A stretch of DNA of 64,000 nucleotides from Prorocentrum cordatum (GCA_963575745.1 CAUYUJ010003971.1:1-64000), one strand, 5' to 3'. Shown: positions 23,246-34,451, numbered from the stretch's first letter. A program made the numbers and translations. Notes: a model not told the origin generated them from the letters alone.

Positions 23246-23420
23246 GCGCGCGCGGCGCTGGCAGCCCCTCGCTGGCCCCCCCCTGCCTCTCCCTTTCTCG
23301 GGCGCTCCGCGAGGGCGGAGTGGTTGGTCCGTGGAGGGAGGGCCGGCCCCAAAATGGGGCGGTCCCTCCCCCCTCCGGAGCGCCGGAAGGGGGTGTGGTG
23401 GGTGGGTGGGGGGGGGGGGC
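23245..23420 (+). repeat. GC core 2
   Basis: Core at 23300-23382, with the same three nested inverted repeats. A 3-bp variant interrupts the spacer after the first hairpin (GGTTGGTCCG). The right flank has an expanded G run. Confidence 0.9.
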
Positions 23421-25190
23421 TCTGTCTGCCAGTCAGTGTGTCTGTGTGTCTATGTGTCTGTGTGTCTATGCTTCTGTGTGTCTGTGTTTTTGTGTGTATG
23501 TGTGTCAGTGTGTCAGTGTGTCAGTGTGTCTGTGTATCTGTTTGTCTGTGTGTCTGTGTGTCTGGGTGTCTGGGTGTCTGTGTGTCTGTGTGCCTGTGTG
23601 CCTTTGTGCCTGCGTGTCTGTGTGCCCTTGTGTCTGCGTGTCTGTGTGTTGGTGTGTCTGCGTGTCTGCGTGTCTGTGTGTCTGCGTGTCTGTGTGTCCG
23701 TGTGTCTGTGTGTTTGTGTTTCTGTGTGTGTGAATATGGTGCTCTGTGTGTCTGTGTGCTTGAGTGTCTGTGTGTCTGTGTGTCTGTGTATTTGGGTGTC
23801 TGTATGTCTGTGTGTCTGTGTGTCTGCGTGTCTGTGTTTCTGTGTGTCTGAGTGTCTGTGTGTCTGTGTGTCTATGTGTCCGTGTGTCTGTGTGTCTGTG
23901 TGTCTTTGTGTCTGTTTGTCTGTGTGTCTGTGTGTCTGTGTGCCTGTGTCTGTGTGTCTTTGTGTCTGTGTGTCCGTGTGCTTGTGTCTGTGTGGCCGTG
24001 TGTCTGTCTGTCTGTCTGTGTGTGTGTTGTCTGTGTGTCCGTGTGTTCGTGTGTCTGTGTGTCTGTGTTTATGTGTGTCTGTGGGTCTCTGTGTTTGTGT
24101 GTCTGTGTGTGTGTCTGTCTGTCTGTCTGTGTGTCTGTCTGTCTGTGTGTCTGTGTGTCTGTGTGTCTGTGTGTCTGTGTGTCTGGTTGCCTGTGTGTCT
24201 GTGTGTCCGTGTGTCTGTGTGTCTGTGTGTCTGTGTGTCTGTGTGTCTGTATGCCTGTGTGTCTGTGTGTGTGTGTCTGTCTGTCTGTCTGTCTGTGTGT
24301 CTGTATGTCTGATTGCCTGTGTGTCTGTGTGTCCGTGTGTCAGTGTGTCTGTGTGTCTGTGTTTCTGTGTGTCAGTGTGTCACTGTGTCAGAGTGCCAGT
24401 GTGTCTGTTTGTCTATGTGTCTATGTGTCTGTGTGTCTGGGTGAGTGTTTATCCTTGTATTTGTGTGTCTGTATGTCTCTGTGTCTGTGTGTCTGCGTGT
24501 CTGTGGGTCCGTGTGTGTGTGCGTGTGTGTCTGTGTGTCTGTGTGTCAGCGTGTCCGTGTAATCATGTGTCTGTGTGTCTGTGTGTATGTGTCTCTGTGT
24601 GTCTGTGTGTCTGAATGTCTGTGTGTCCTGTGTGTTTTTGTGTTGGTGTGTCTGTGTGTCTGTGTGTTGGTGTCTGTGTGTTCGTGTGTCCGTGTGTCTG
24701 TGTGTCTGAGTGTCTGTGTGTTTGTGTGTCCGTGTTTCTGTGTGTCTGTAAGTTCGCGTGTCTGTGTGTATGTGTGTCTGTGTGTCTTTGTGTCTGTGTG
24801 CCTGTGTTTCTGTGTGTCTGTGTGTCTCTGTGTCTGTTTGTCTGTGTGTCTGTATGTCCGGGTCTTTTGTGTCCTTGTGTCCGTGTGCTCGTGTCTGTGT
24901 GTTTGTATGTCTGTGTGTTTGTGTGTTCGTGTGTCTGTGTGTCTGAGTGTCTGCGTGTCTGGGTCTCTGTGTGTCTGTGTGACTGGTTGTCTGTGTGTCT
25001 GTGTATCCTTGTGTCTGCGTGTCTTTGTGTGTGTGTGTCTGCGTGTCTGTGTGTCTCTCTGTTTGTGGATCTGTCTGTGTGTCTGTCTTTCTGTGCGTCT
25101 GTGTGTGTGTGTCTGTCTGTCTGTCTGTGCGCGTGAATTTGCGTGTGTGTGTGCGCGTGCGTGTGTGCGTGTCAGTGTGTGAGTGTGTGC
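23420..25190 (+). repeat. G/T-rich octamer satellite, block 3
   Basis: A 1.8-kb block of TGTGTCTG variants between cores 2 and 3, shorter than its neighbours. It includes CTGT tetramer stretches and ends in TG/CG repeats. Confidence 0.93.
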
Positions 25191-25345
25191 GCGCGCGGCG
25201 CTGGCGGCCCCGCGCTGCCGGCCCCCCCCCCCCCCTTACGGGCGCTCCGCGAGGGCGGAGTGGTTGGAGTGGAGGGAGGGCCGGCCCCCAAATGGGGCGG
25301 CGCCTCCCCCCTCCGGAGCGCTGGAAGGGGGTGTGGTGGGTGGGG
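25190..25345 (+). repeat. GC core 3
   Basis: Core at 25240-25320, close to core 1. It has one change in the loop of the second hairpin (CCCAAAT for CCAAAAT). A C run precedes it. Confidence 0.9.
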
Positions 25346-27970
25346 GGGCCCTGTCTGCCTGTCTGTGTGTCTATGTGTCTGTGTGTCTGTGTGTCCGTGT
25401 TTCTGTGCGTCTGTGTGTCAGTGTGTCAGTGTGTCTGTGTATCTGTTTGTCTGTGTGTCTGTGTGTCTGTCTGTCTGGGTGTTTGTGTGTCTGTGTGCCT
25501 GTGTGCCTTTGTGCCTGCGTATCTGTGTGTCCTTCGTAGCCGCGTGTCTGTGTGTCTGCGTGTCTGTGTGTCCGTGTGTCTATGTGTCTGTGTGTCTGTG
25601 TGTCTGTGTGCTTGAGTGTCTGTGTGTCTGTGTGCTTGAGTGTCTGTGTGTCTGTGTGTCTGTGTATTTGTGTGTCTGTATGGCTGTGTGTCTGTGTGTC
25701 TCCGTGTTTGTGTTTCTGTGTGTCTGTTTGTCTGTGTGTCTGTGTGTCTGTGTGTCTATGTGTCCGTGTGTCTGTGTGTCTGTGTGTCTGTGTGTCTGTC
25801 TGTCTGTGTGTCTGTATGTCTGATTGCCTGTGTGTCTGTGTGTCCGCGTGTCTGTGTGTCTGTGTGTCCGTGTGTCTTTTGTGTCTGTATGGCCGTATGT
25901 CTGTCTGTCTGTGTGAGAGTTTGTCCGTGTGTCCGTGTGTCCGTGTGTCTGTGTGTCTGTGTGCTTGTGTGTCTGTGGGTCTTTGTGTCTGTGTGTCTAT
26001 GTCTGTCTGTCTGTCTGTCTGTCTGTATGTGTGTCTGTGTGTCTGTGTGTCTGTGTGTCTGTGTGTCTGTGTGTCTGTGAGTCAGTGTGTCTGTGTGTCT
26101 GTTTGTATGTGTGCCTGTGTTTCTGTCTGCGTGTCTTCCTGTGTGTCTGTGTGTTTGTGTTGCCTTGTCTGTGTGTCTGTGTGTCTGTGAGTCTGTGTGT
26201 CTGTGTGTTTGTGTCTCTGTGTGTCTGCGTGTCTTTGTTTCTGTGTGTCAGTGTGTCAGTGTGTCATTGTGTCTGTGTCTCTGTGTGTCTGTGTGTCTGT
26301 GTGTCTGTGTGTCTGGGTGTCCCTATTTCTGTGTGTCTGTGTGTCTGTGTGTCTGTGTGTCTGTGTGTCTGTTTCTTTTTTGCGTCTGTGTGTCTGTGTG
26401 TCAGTGTGTCAGTGTGTCGGTGTATCCGTTTGTGTGTGTCTGTGTGTCTGTCTGTGTGTGTCTGTGTGCCTGTGTGCCTTTTTGCCTGCGTGTCGGTGTG
26501 TCCTTGTGTCTGTGTGTCTGTGTGCGTGTATGCGTGTGCCTGTGTGTCTGTGTGTCTGTGTTTCTGTGTGTCTGTGTGTCTGAGTGTCCGTGTGTCTGTG
26601 TGTCTGTGCATCTGTGTGTCAGTGTGCTTGAGTGTCTGTGTGTCTGTGTGTCTTTGTATTTGTGTGTCTTTATGTCTGTGTGTCTGTGTGTCTGCGTGTC
26701 TGTGTGTCTGTGTGTCTGTGTGTCTGTGTGTCTGTGTGTCTGTGTGTCAGTGTGTCTGTGTGTCTGTGTGTCTGTGTGCCTGTGTGCCTGTGTTTCTGTC
26801 TTTCTGTCTTTCTGTGTGTCTGTGTTTCTGTGTGTCTGTGTGTCTGTGTGTCTGAGTGTCCGCTTGTCTGTGCGTCTGTGTGTCTGTGGGTCTGTGGGTC
26901 TCTGTGTCTGTGTGTCTGTGTGTCTGTGTGTCTGTGTGTCCCTGTTCCTCTGTGTGCGTGTTTGTCTGTCTGTCTTTGTGTCCGTGTGTTTTTGTGTCTG
27001 TGTATCTGTGTGTCTGGCGGCCTATGTGTCTATGTGTCTGTGTGTCTGTGTGTCCGTGTGTCCGTGTGTCAGTGTGGCTGTGTGTCTGTGTTTCTGTGTG
27101 TCAGTGTGTCAGTGTGTCAGTGGGTGTCAGTGTGTCTGTGTGTCTATGTGTCTGTGTGTCTGTGTGTCTTGGTGTCTGGGTGTCAGTCTGTCAGTGTGTC
27201 CGCGTGTCTGTGTGTCTGTGTGTCTGTGTGTCTGTGCATCTGTGTGTCTGGTTGTTTCTGTGTCTGTGTGTCTGTGTGATTGCGTGTCTGTGTGTCCGTG
27301 TGTGTGTCCGTGTGGTTGTGTGTCTGCGTGACTGCGTGTCCGTGTGTCTGTGTGTCTGTGTTTCTGTGTGTCTGTGTGTCTGTGTGTCTGTGTGTCTGTG
27401 TGTCTGTGTGTCTGTGTGTTTTTGTGTTGGTGTGTCTGTGTGTCTGTGTGTTGGTGTCTGTGTTCCGTGTGTCCGTGTGTCTGTGTGCCTGTGTGTCTGT
27501 GTGTTTGTGTGTCTGTGTGTCCGTGTGTCTGTGTGTATGTGTGTCTGTGTTTTTGTGTGTCTGTGTGTCTGTGTGTCTGTGTGTCTGTGTGTCTGTGTGT
27601 CTGGGTTTGTGTGTCTGTATGTCCGTGTGTCTTTTGTGTCCGTGTGTCCGTGTCTGTGTGTCTGCATGGCTGTGTGTTTGTGTGTCCGCGTGTTTGTGTG
27701 TCTGAGTATCTGCGTGTCTGGATGTCTGTGTGTCTGTGTGACTGGTTGGCTGTGTGTCTGTGTATCCTTGTGTCTGCGTGTCTGTGTGTCCGTGTGTCTG
27801 CGTGTCCGTCTGTCTGTGTGTCTGTGTGTCTGTCTGCCTGTGGATCTGTCTGTGTTGTCTTTCGGTGCGTCTGTGTGTGTGTGTCTGTCTGTCTGTGTGT
27901 CTGTGCGCGTGTATTTGCGTGTGTGTGTATGCGTGCGTGTGTGTGTGTCAGTGTGTGTGTGTGTGTGTGC
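25345..27970 (+). repeat. G/T-rich octamer satellite, block 4
   Basis: Repeats the arrangement of block 2 about 4.75 kb downstream. It is one of the two long arms of the higher-order repeat. Confidence 0.93.
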
Positions 27971-28135
27971 GTGCGCGCGCGGCGCTGGCAGCCCCGTGCT
28001 GGCCCCCCCCCGCCCTTCCCCTTTCTCGGGCGCTCCGCGAGGGCGGAGTGGTTGGAGTGGAGGGAGGGCCGGCCCCAAAATGGGGCGGTGCCTCCCCCCT
28101 CCGGAGCGCCGGAAGGGGGTGTGGTGGGTGGGGTG
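27970..28135 (+). repeat. GC core 4
   Basis: Core at 28028-28109, matching core 2 in its flanks (pyrimidine-rich left side ending in CTTTCTCGGG). All three inverted repeats are intact. Confidence 0.9.
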
Positions 28136-29157
28136 GGGGGGGCTCTGTCTGCCAGTCAGTGTGTCTGTGTGTCTATGTGTCTGTGTGTCTATGTGTCTGT
28201 GTGTCTGTGTGTCCGTGTTTTTGTGCGTCTGTGTGTCAGTGTGTCAGTGTGTCAGTGTGTCTGTGTATTTGTTTGTCTGTGTGTCTGTGTGTCTGGTTGT
28301 CTGGGTGTCTGTGTGTCTGTGTGCCTGTGTGCCTTTGTGCCTGCGTGTCTGTGTGTGCTTGTGTCTGCGTGTCTGTGTGTTGGTGTGTCTGCGTGTCTGC
28401 GTGTCTGGGTGTCTGCGTGTCTGTGTGTCCGTGTGTCTGTGTGTCTGTGTGTCTGTGTGTCTGTGAATCTGGTGCTCTGTGTGTCTGTGTGCTTGAGTGT
28501 CTGTGTGCCTGTGTGTCTGTGTATTTGTGTGTCTGTATGTCTGTGTGTCTGTGTGTCTACGTGTCTGTGTTTCTGTGTGTCTGTGTGTCTGTGTGTCTGT
28601 GTGTCTATGTGTCCGTGTGTCTGTGTGTCTGTGTGTCTTTGTGTCTGTGTGTCTGTGTGTCTGTGTGTCTCTGTGCCTGTGTCTGTGTGTCTGTGTGTCT
28701 GTGTGTCCGTGTGTTTTTTGTGTCTGTATGGCCGTGTGTCTGTCTGTCTGTGTGTGTGTGTTGTCTGTGTGTCTGTGTGTCCGTGTGTCTGTGTGTCTGT
28801 GTGTCTGTGTGTCTGTGGGTCTCTGTGTTTGTGTGTCTGTGTGTGTGTCTGTCTGTCTGTGTGTCTGTCTGTCTGTGTGTCTGTGTGTCTGTGTGTCTGT
28901 GTGTCTGTGTGTCTGTGTGTCTGGTTGCCTGTGTGTCTGTGTGTCCGTGTGTCTTTGTGTCTGTGTGTCTGTGTGTCTGTGTGTCTGTATGCCTGTGTGT
29001 GTGTGTGTCTGTCTGTCTGTCTGTCTGTCTGTGTGTCTGTGTGTCTGTGTGTCTGTGTGTCTGTCTGTCTGTCTGTCTGTCTCTGTCTGTCTGTCTGTCT
29101 GTCTGTCTGTGTGTCTGTCTGTCTCTCTGTCTTTCTGTCGGTCTGTCTGTCTGTCCG

Positions 29158-29207
<50 letters not shown>

Positions 29208-29250
29208 GTGTGTATGCGTGTGTGTGTGCGTGTGTGTGTCAGTGCGTGTG
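28135..29250 (+). repeat. G/T-rich octamer satellite, block 5
   Basis: Octamer array that degenerates into CTGT tetramers over 29060-29208. It is shorter than earlier blocks, as at the edge of a satellite. Confidence 0.93.
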
Positions 29251-29400
29251 TGTGTGCGCGCGCGGCGCTCGCAACCCCGCGCTCCCCCTCCCCCTTCCTC
29301 CAGCGCCCCGCGAGGGCGGAGTGGTTTGAGTGGGGGGAGGGCCGGCCCCAAGATGGGGCGGTGCCTCCCCCCTCCGGAGCGCCGGGAGGGGGTCGGGGGG
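29250..29400 (+). repeat. GC core 5
   Basis: Core at 29302-29384. The outer left arm has changed to GCGCCCCG, weakening the outer stem. The inner GC-rich stems remain largely pairable. Confidence 0.85.
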
Positions 29401-29940
29401 GGGCTCGTGCGTGTGTTTGTAAGTGTTCGTTCGTGTGACGTGGGTGTGGTTGTAAGTGTGTTCGTTTGTGCGTGTGTGTGTGTGCGTTTGCTTGTGTGAC
29501 TGTCTCTGTTCTCAGTGCGTCTTTTCTGTGGGTGTTCGCGATTGCGTTCGTGTGTCTGGTGCGTGTGTGTGTCTGGTGCGTGTGCGTGTGTGTGTGTGTG
29601 CGCGTGTGCCTGTGTGTTCGTGCGTGTGTGTGTGTGTGTGTGCTTTTCCGTTTGCGTGTGTTTCTGTTTGTATGAGTGGGTGCGCGTGTGTTTGGTATGT
29701 GTGCGTGTGTGTGTGTGTGTGTGTGCGTGCGTCTGTGTGTGTGTGTGGGTATGGGCGTGCGTGTGGGGTGCGCGCGCATGAATGGGCGCGCGTGGATGAG
29801 TGTGCGCGCGCGTGTGGATGTGTGTTTGTGTCTGTGCTCGTGTGTGATTCTGTGTGCGTGCGTGCGCGTGCGTGTGCGCGCGCGCGCCCTCGGTGGCGCC
29901 GTGGTCCGCGCGCCCCCCCCCCTTTCTCTCTCTCTCTCTC
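29401..29940 (+). repeat. TG/CG-rich border repeat
   Basis: Alternating TG and CG dinucleotides with few TCTG octamers; the composition favours Z-DNA. A CT tract (about 29922-29942) closes it. Open frames here are low-complexity artefacts. Confidence 0.85.
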
Positions 29941-29944
29941 TCCC

Positions 29945-30060
29945 CTGCCTCGGGCGCGCCGCGGGGGCGGAGTGGGTGGAGTGGGGGGAGGGCCTGCCCC
30001 GGAATGGCGCAGCGCCTCCCTCCTCCGGAGCGCCGGCGGAGAGGGCGGGGGGCGAGGCGC
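29945..30060 (+). repeat. GC core 6, diverged
   Basis: Core at 29951-30035 is the last and most diverged copy. The second hairpin has lost complementarity (GCCCCGGAATGGCGC). The right arm CCGGAGCGCC persists. Confidence 0.8.
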
Positions 30061-30410
30061 GCGTGGGCGGCTTGTGTGTAGGGGTGTGTGCGCCTGTGTG
30101 TATGTATGTATGTATGTATACATACATATATATATATGATTATGTGTGAACGCGTGCGTGCGTGCGTGTCTGTGTGTGCGTGAGTGTGTATGTGTGTGTG
30201 TTCGCATGCTGTCCTACGCGTGGTTTCATGTTTCTCTGTATGTCTGTGTTTTTAGGTGTGTTGCGTGTCTGTTGTGTGTCTGTATGTGCTCGTTTGTGCT
30301 CGTGTGTGCGTGTGCTTGTATGTGTGAATGCATCTTCGCTACTCGGTTTCTCGACCTCGCGCCGAACACTTTCAGGGTCGGATGGGGACATGGGAAATAC
30401 CTTGTTTGAA
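30061..30410. other. Satellite-to-mosaic border with AT palindrome
   Basis: A TGTA run leads into a perfect 20-bp palindrome (30109-30128, centre GTATAC), followed by an AT run and about 180 bp of TG-rich DNA. GC content falls from about 30330 on. No gene is seen. Confidence 0.7.
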
Positions 30411-30522
30411 ATGTTTAAGAAGATCATATCTGAAGCTCTCTGCTTTTTTTCCGAGCACTCTCCAGGGTGCGAGGAGCTCTACGAGGTCCCCGGCGGTAAC
30501 CAGGTTGACGGTTTACCGCCGG
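30411..30522 (+). mobile_element. Family D 3' remnant plus junction hairpin
   Basis: The end of a D unit, with right inverted repeat GGAGCTCTACGAGGT at 30473-30487. The junction hairpin follows at 30490-30522 (CCGGCGGTAA...TTACCGCCGG, 13-base loop). This is the first hairpin of the mosaic. Confidence 0.7.
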
Positions 30523-30525
30523 CGC

Positions 30526-31663
30526 CAGTTGGCAAGAAAAATCTCGACGGACCTTTTGGTGACTTTTGGTCGGTTGAAAATTTTGTTCTCGAAATTCAAC
30601 AATTCGTTAGAGCTCTAGTATTTTTTCCCGTGATATTCGATCTTATTCCCGCTCGCCATCTTGATCTCAGCTCCATCGGGTACCTTTTACTGCCAAAAAG
30701 CACTCCGGCGGGATCGGCCGTTTCGAGTCATCTTGATACGCTCCGACGGTTTTCTCCAGATAACTCGAGCTTCAGGGCAGCTACAGAGCTGGTCAGCACA
30801 CCTCATGGATTCATAATGATCAGGCGCGTTCGTCTGTTGAACTCAGAGGTCTGAACTCGGTCTGCTAGCCGAGCTAGGTCCGCAAATCTAGTCGTATTAT
30901 TCGAGTCATCTTGACAGACGCTCTCGATGTTCTGTACTTAACTCGAGCTACAGCACAGCTACAGAGCTGATACGTACAGAATCCGATTCAGAATTATCAG
31001 TGGCCGTTGTCTGTTGAATTCAGAGCTTTGAACTCGGTCTGCTGCCCAATCTAGAATCGCAAAACTATTCGTATCGTTCGAGTCATCTTGAGAGATGCTG
31101 TCGGTTCTCTGCACTTAACTCGGGCTGTAGGGGGGCTGCATGGCTGGTAATCACTAGGATCGATTGTGACATCAGATGCGTCCGCCTTCCGAATCCAGAG
31201 CTCCGAACTCTGTCCGCTGCACAAACTATGTCCGCAAAACTATTTGTATTGTTTAAGTCATGTTGAGAGGCACTGTCGGTTTCCTGCACATAATTCGGGC
31301 TGTAGGGGGGCTGCAGGGCTGGTAATCACAGCAATCGATTCAGAGACATCAGACGCGTCCGCCTGTGGCATGCAGAGGTCTGATCTCGGTGTAATACTCG
31401 AGCTAGGTTTGCGAAACTATTCGTATAATTCGAGTCATCTTGAGAGGTGCTGTCGATTTACGCACGAAGCTCGGGCTGTAGGAGAGCTACAGAGCTCGTA
31501 CAGAAGACAATCCTGAAGCGTAGGCGGCGCTCGGCTGTTGCATCCGAGAGGTCTGAAATTGCTTCGGCTGAAAAAATATTTTTTTCAGTGTATTTACATT
31601 ATATGTTGTCAGGAAGCTCTACGAGTCCCCCGGCGGTAAGAAAGGTTGACGGTTTACCGCCGG
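30526..31663 (+). mobile_element. Family C unit, 5'-truncated
   Basis: Starts at TTGGCAAGAAAAATCTC inside the leader, directly after the hairpin. It has a ~250-bp leader, then monomers whose GAGTCAT markers lie at about 30726, 30901, 31079, 31256 and 31431, and a T-rich tail. The right inverted repeat is at 31612-31626 and a hairpin at 31630-31663. Frames through the monomers shift, so it is non-coding. Confidence 0.8.
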
Positions 31664-31667
31664 CGCC

Positions 31668-32740
31668 CAGTTGACAAATTCGTTTTCAAAATTTGAACAT
31701 TCGTTAGAGCTCTAGTATTTTTTTCCCATAATATTCGATCTTATTCCCGCTCGTCATCTTGATCTCGATCGGGTACCTTTTACTGCCAAACAGCAGGCAG
31801 GCGGGATCGGCCGTTTCGAGTCATCTTGATACGCGCTGTCGGTTTTCTTAAGATAACTCGAGCTTCAGGAAAGCTACAAAGCTGGCAAACACAGCTAATC
31901 GATGCAGAATGATCAGGTGCGTTCGCCTGTCCCAGAGGTCTGAACTCGGGCTGCTAGCCGAGCTAGGTCCGCAAACCTATTCGTATTATTCGAGTCAGCT
32001 TCACAAACGCTCTCCGTTTTCTGTACTTAACTCGAGCCACAGGACAGCTACATAGCTGAAACGTACAGAATATGATTCAGAATGATAGTGAACGTTCTCT
32101 GGTGAATCGAGAGCTCTCAACTCGGTTGCTCTCCGATCTAGAATCGCGAAACCATTCGTATTGTTCGAGTCATCTTGAGAGATGCAATCGACTCTCTGCT
32201 TAACTCGGGCTGTAGGGGGGCTGCATAGCTGGTAAGCAGTGGAATCGATTCGGAGACATGAGGCGCGTCCTCCTTTCGAATCCAGAGCTCTGAACTCTGT
32301 CTGCTGCCCGAACTGGATCCGCGAAACTATTGGGATTGTTTGAGTCATCCTCAGAGATGCTATCGGTGTTCTGCATAACTCGGTCTGCAGGGCTGGTAGT
32401 CACATGATTCGATTCAGAGACATCAGACGCGTCTGCCTGTCCCTGCAGAGGTTTGAACTCGGTGTGATACTCGAGCTAAATTTGCCAAACTATTCGTATT
32501 GTTCGAGTCATCTTGAGAGGTGCTGTGATTTACGCACGTAACTCGGGCTGTAGAAGAGCTCAGAGCTCGTACAGAAGACAATCCAGAAGCATCTGGGGCG
32601 TTGGACTGTTGCATCCGAGAGGTCTGAAATTGCTTGGGCTCAAAAACTATTTTTGTCATGTAATTTTTTTCGACATTATATGTTCTCAGGAAGCTCTACG
32701 AGTCCCCCGGCGGTAACGAAGGTTGACGGTTTTCCGCCGG
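31668..32740 (+). mobile_element. Family C unit, 5'-truncated, with deletion in leader
   Basis: Begins within the C leader right after the preceding hairpin. Five monomers follow, some shortened. The right inverted repeat is at 32689-32703. The hairpin at 32707-32740 has a mutated right arm (TTTCCGCCGG). Confidence 0.75.
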
Positions 32741-32746
32741 CGCCCA

Positions 32747-33263
32747 TTGGCGAAATGTTGAAAAGGAACGCGATCGTACCTTCCGCGGCCTGGCTCAGCC
32801 GATTTTGCAGTTCTAACAATTCGTTTGGGCTGCTATTTGCGCAGAGCCAAGCTTGGCATTACAGAAGTTACCTCACAAATTCTTAGTTCATTCCGTCGAA
32901 AAATTCTTCCGAGCGAAGCCAGGGACCGACTTCACGTCGGCAGTCCAAAAATGCAATTTTCCAGTTTTGCAGAACAGGCGTCTGCTTTCACTTCTAGTGC
33001 CTCGTGGAGCTCTGATGGTAAAAGAGCTAGAGGAATTCGGCGACAGGGTGGAGCTAGTTTGCGAAATGTCGAAAAGGGACGCGATCATACCTTCCGCGGC
33101 CTGGCTCAGCCGATTTTGCAGTTCTAACAATTCGTTTGGGCTGCTACTTGCGCAGAGCGAAGCTTGGCATTACAGAAGTTACCTCACAAATTCTTAGTTC
33201 ATTCCGTCGAAAAATTCTCCCGAGCGAAGCGAGGGACCGACTTCAGGTTGGCAGTCCAAAAAT
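32747..33263 (+). repeat. Family G direct repeat
   Basis: A ~311-bp unit begins at 32750 (GCGAAATGTTGAAAAGG) and repeats from 33061 to 33263, where a D unit starts. The two copies differ at few positions. No coding motif was recognised; local open frames do not match anything known. Confidence 0.75.
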
Positions 33264-34102
33264 ACCTCGTAGAGCTCTTCGGCATCGATGAGCTAGAGGA
33301 ATTCCGGCGCGGGGTGGAGCTAGTTGGCCGACCCGACCAAAAGAGGCAATGTGATAACCTTGGGTCGGTTTTGCTTTGATTTGAAAGATATTTGACAATT
33401 CATTTTGAGAACGGGTATTTTTCTCACGTGTAGTGGGTTATGCCGCGTCTGCCAGTTAAATTCTCAGGTCCGTAGCTGCAATATTATTATCAAAAGACTT
33501 GCTGGAACCAACTGCGTTCCAAGTCATCTTGACACGCGTTCACGGTTTTCTGTACTTCACTCGAGATTTCGAGAGCTACAGAGGAAACTGATTCAGAATG
33601 ATCAGGCGCGTTCGCCTGTCGCATCCATAGGCCTGAACTCGGTCTGCTACTCGAGCTAGGTCCGTAAACGTCATCTTCACCAGTGATGCTGGTTTTCTGT
33701 ACTCAACTCAAGATTCAGAGGAGCTACAGAGCTGGTACGCACATACTGATTCAGTATCACCAGGCGCTTGCGTCTGTTGCATCGAGAGGCCTGAACTCGT
33801 TCTGCTAGTCGAGCTAGGTCCACAACACTGTTCGTATTTCTCAAGTTCTCTTTAGAGGCGCTGTCGGTATTCTGCACTTAACTCTAGCTGTAGCACAGCT
33901 ACAGAGGTGGTGCGCACAGAAACCGATACAGAATCATCAAGGGCGTTTGGCTGAAGCATCTAGAGCTCTGAACAGAGTCTGCTTCTCGAGCTAAGTCCGC
34001 AAAACTATTTGTATGCGATCGATTTTTTAGTCTTTTTTGGCTCTCGCTTAAGCTTGCTTCACGTGTTCCGCGGAGCTGGGCAAGAAAAGAGCTCTACGAG
34101 GT
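33264..34102 (+). mobile_element. Family D unit split by nested family C monomers
   Basis: A left D inverted repeat at 33264-33279 and the D body run to about 33522. C monomers then interrupt to about 34013, and the D tail resumes to AAGAGCTCTACGAGGT ending at 34102. The order shows C material inserted into, or recombined with, a D copy. Confidence 0.65.
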
Positions 34103-34104
34103 CC

Positions 34105-34451
34105 CCGGCGGTAACCAGGTTGATGTCATGTTTTGTGAGATGATTGCAGCACAACGGCTCTGTATGGCCGTGGAGCACATTTTGGGTAGCATCTTTCATC
34201 CAAGCAGCTGACTCATTTCATCTTGCTTGGAGCTCTCCAACACCTTTACATTTTCACATGTTGTATTGCATCCTTTTCCTTGTTCCTGCATCCTATTCCG
34301 TTGCCTATGCCTCAGTGGCTCGGCAGTGTGATGATAAGAGTTGCCCTCTCCAGCTACCCTGTGCTCCGTTTGGGAGTCTTAGGGCTCAGCTGTCACAGCT
34401 GTCCGCGCCCTGACTCAAACTCAAAAAACCAGGTTGACGGTTTACCGCCGG
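34105..34451. repeat. Junction hairpin split by an insertion
   Basis: The left arm is at 34105-34114 and the right arm at 34442-34451. Between them the hairpin loop is interrupted by a 303-bp foreign sequence with an 11-bp target duplication. Confidence 0.85.
34124..34426 (+). mobile_element. 303-bp insertion with 11-bp target-site duplication
   Basis: AACCAGGTTGA occurs at 34113-34123 and again at 34427-34437, immediately flanking the insert; an empty site of the same form is present in other hairpins (for example 30490-30522). The insert ends in CTCAAACTCAAAA, an A-rich 3' end. Short A-rich-ended insertions with ~11-bp duplications are typical of SINE-like retroposition. I did not find clear pol III A and B boxes, so the class stays open. 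Confidence 0.75.

Noticed and set aside
19146-29250. Telomere
   Set aside because: The octamer is G/T-rich but lacks a TTAGGG-type G triplet, and non-telomeric DNA lies on both sides.
19146-29330. Many long Cys/Val/Leu/Ser-rich open frames, up to about 670 codons
   Set aside because: The TGTGTCTG octamer lacks stops in all plus-strand frames. All three frames are open at once and no domain appears, so these are artefacts.
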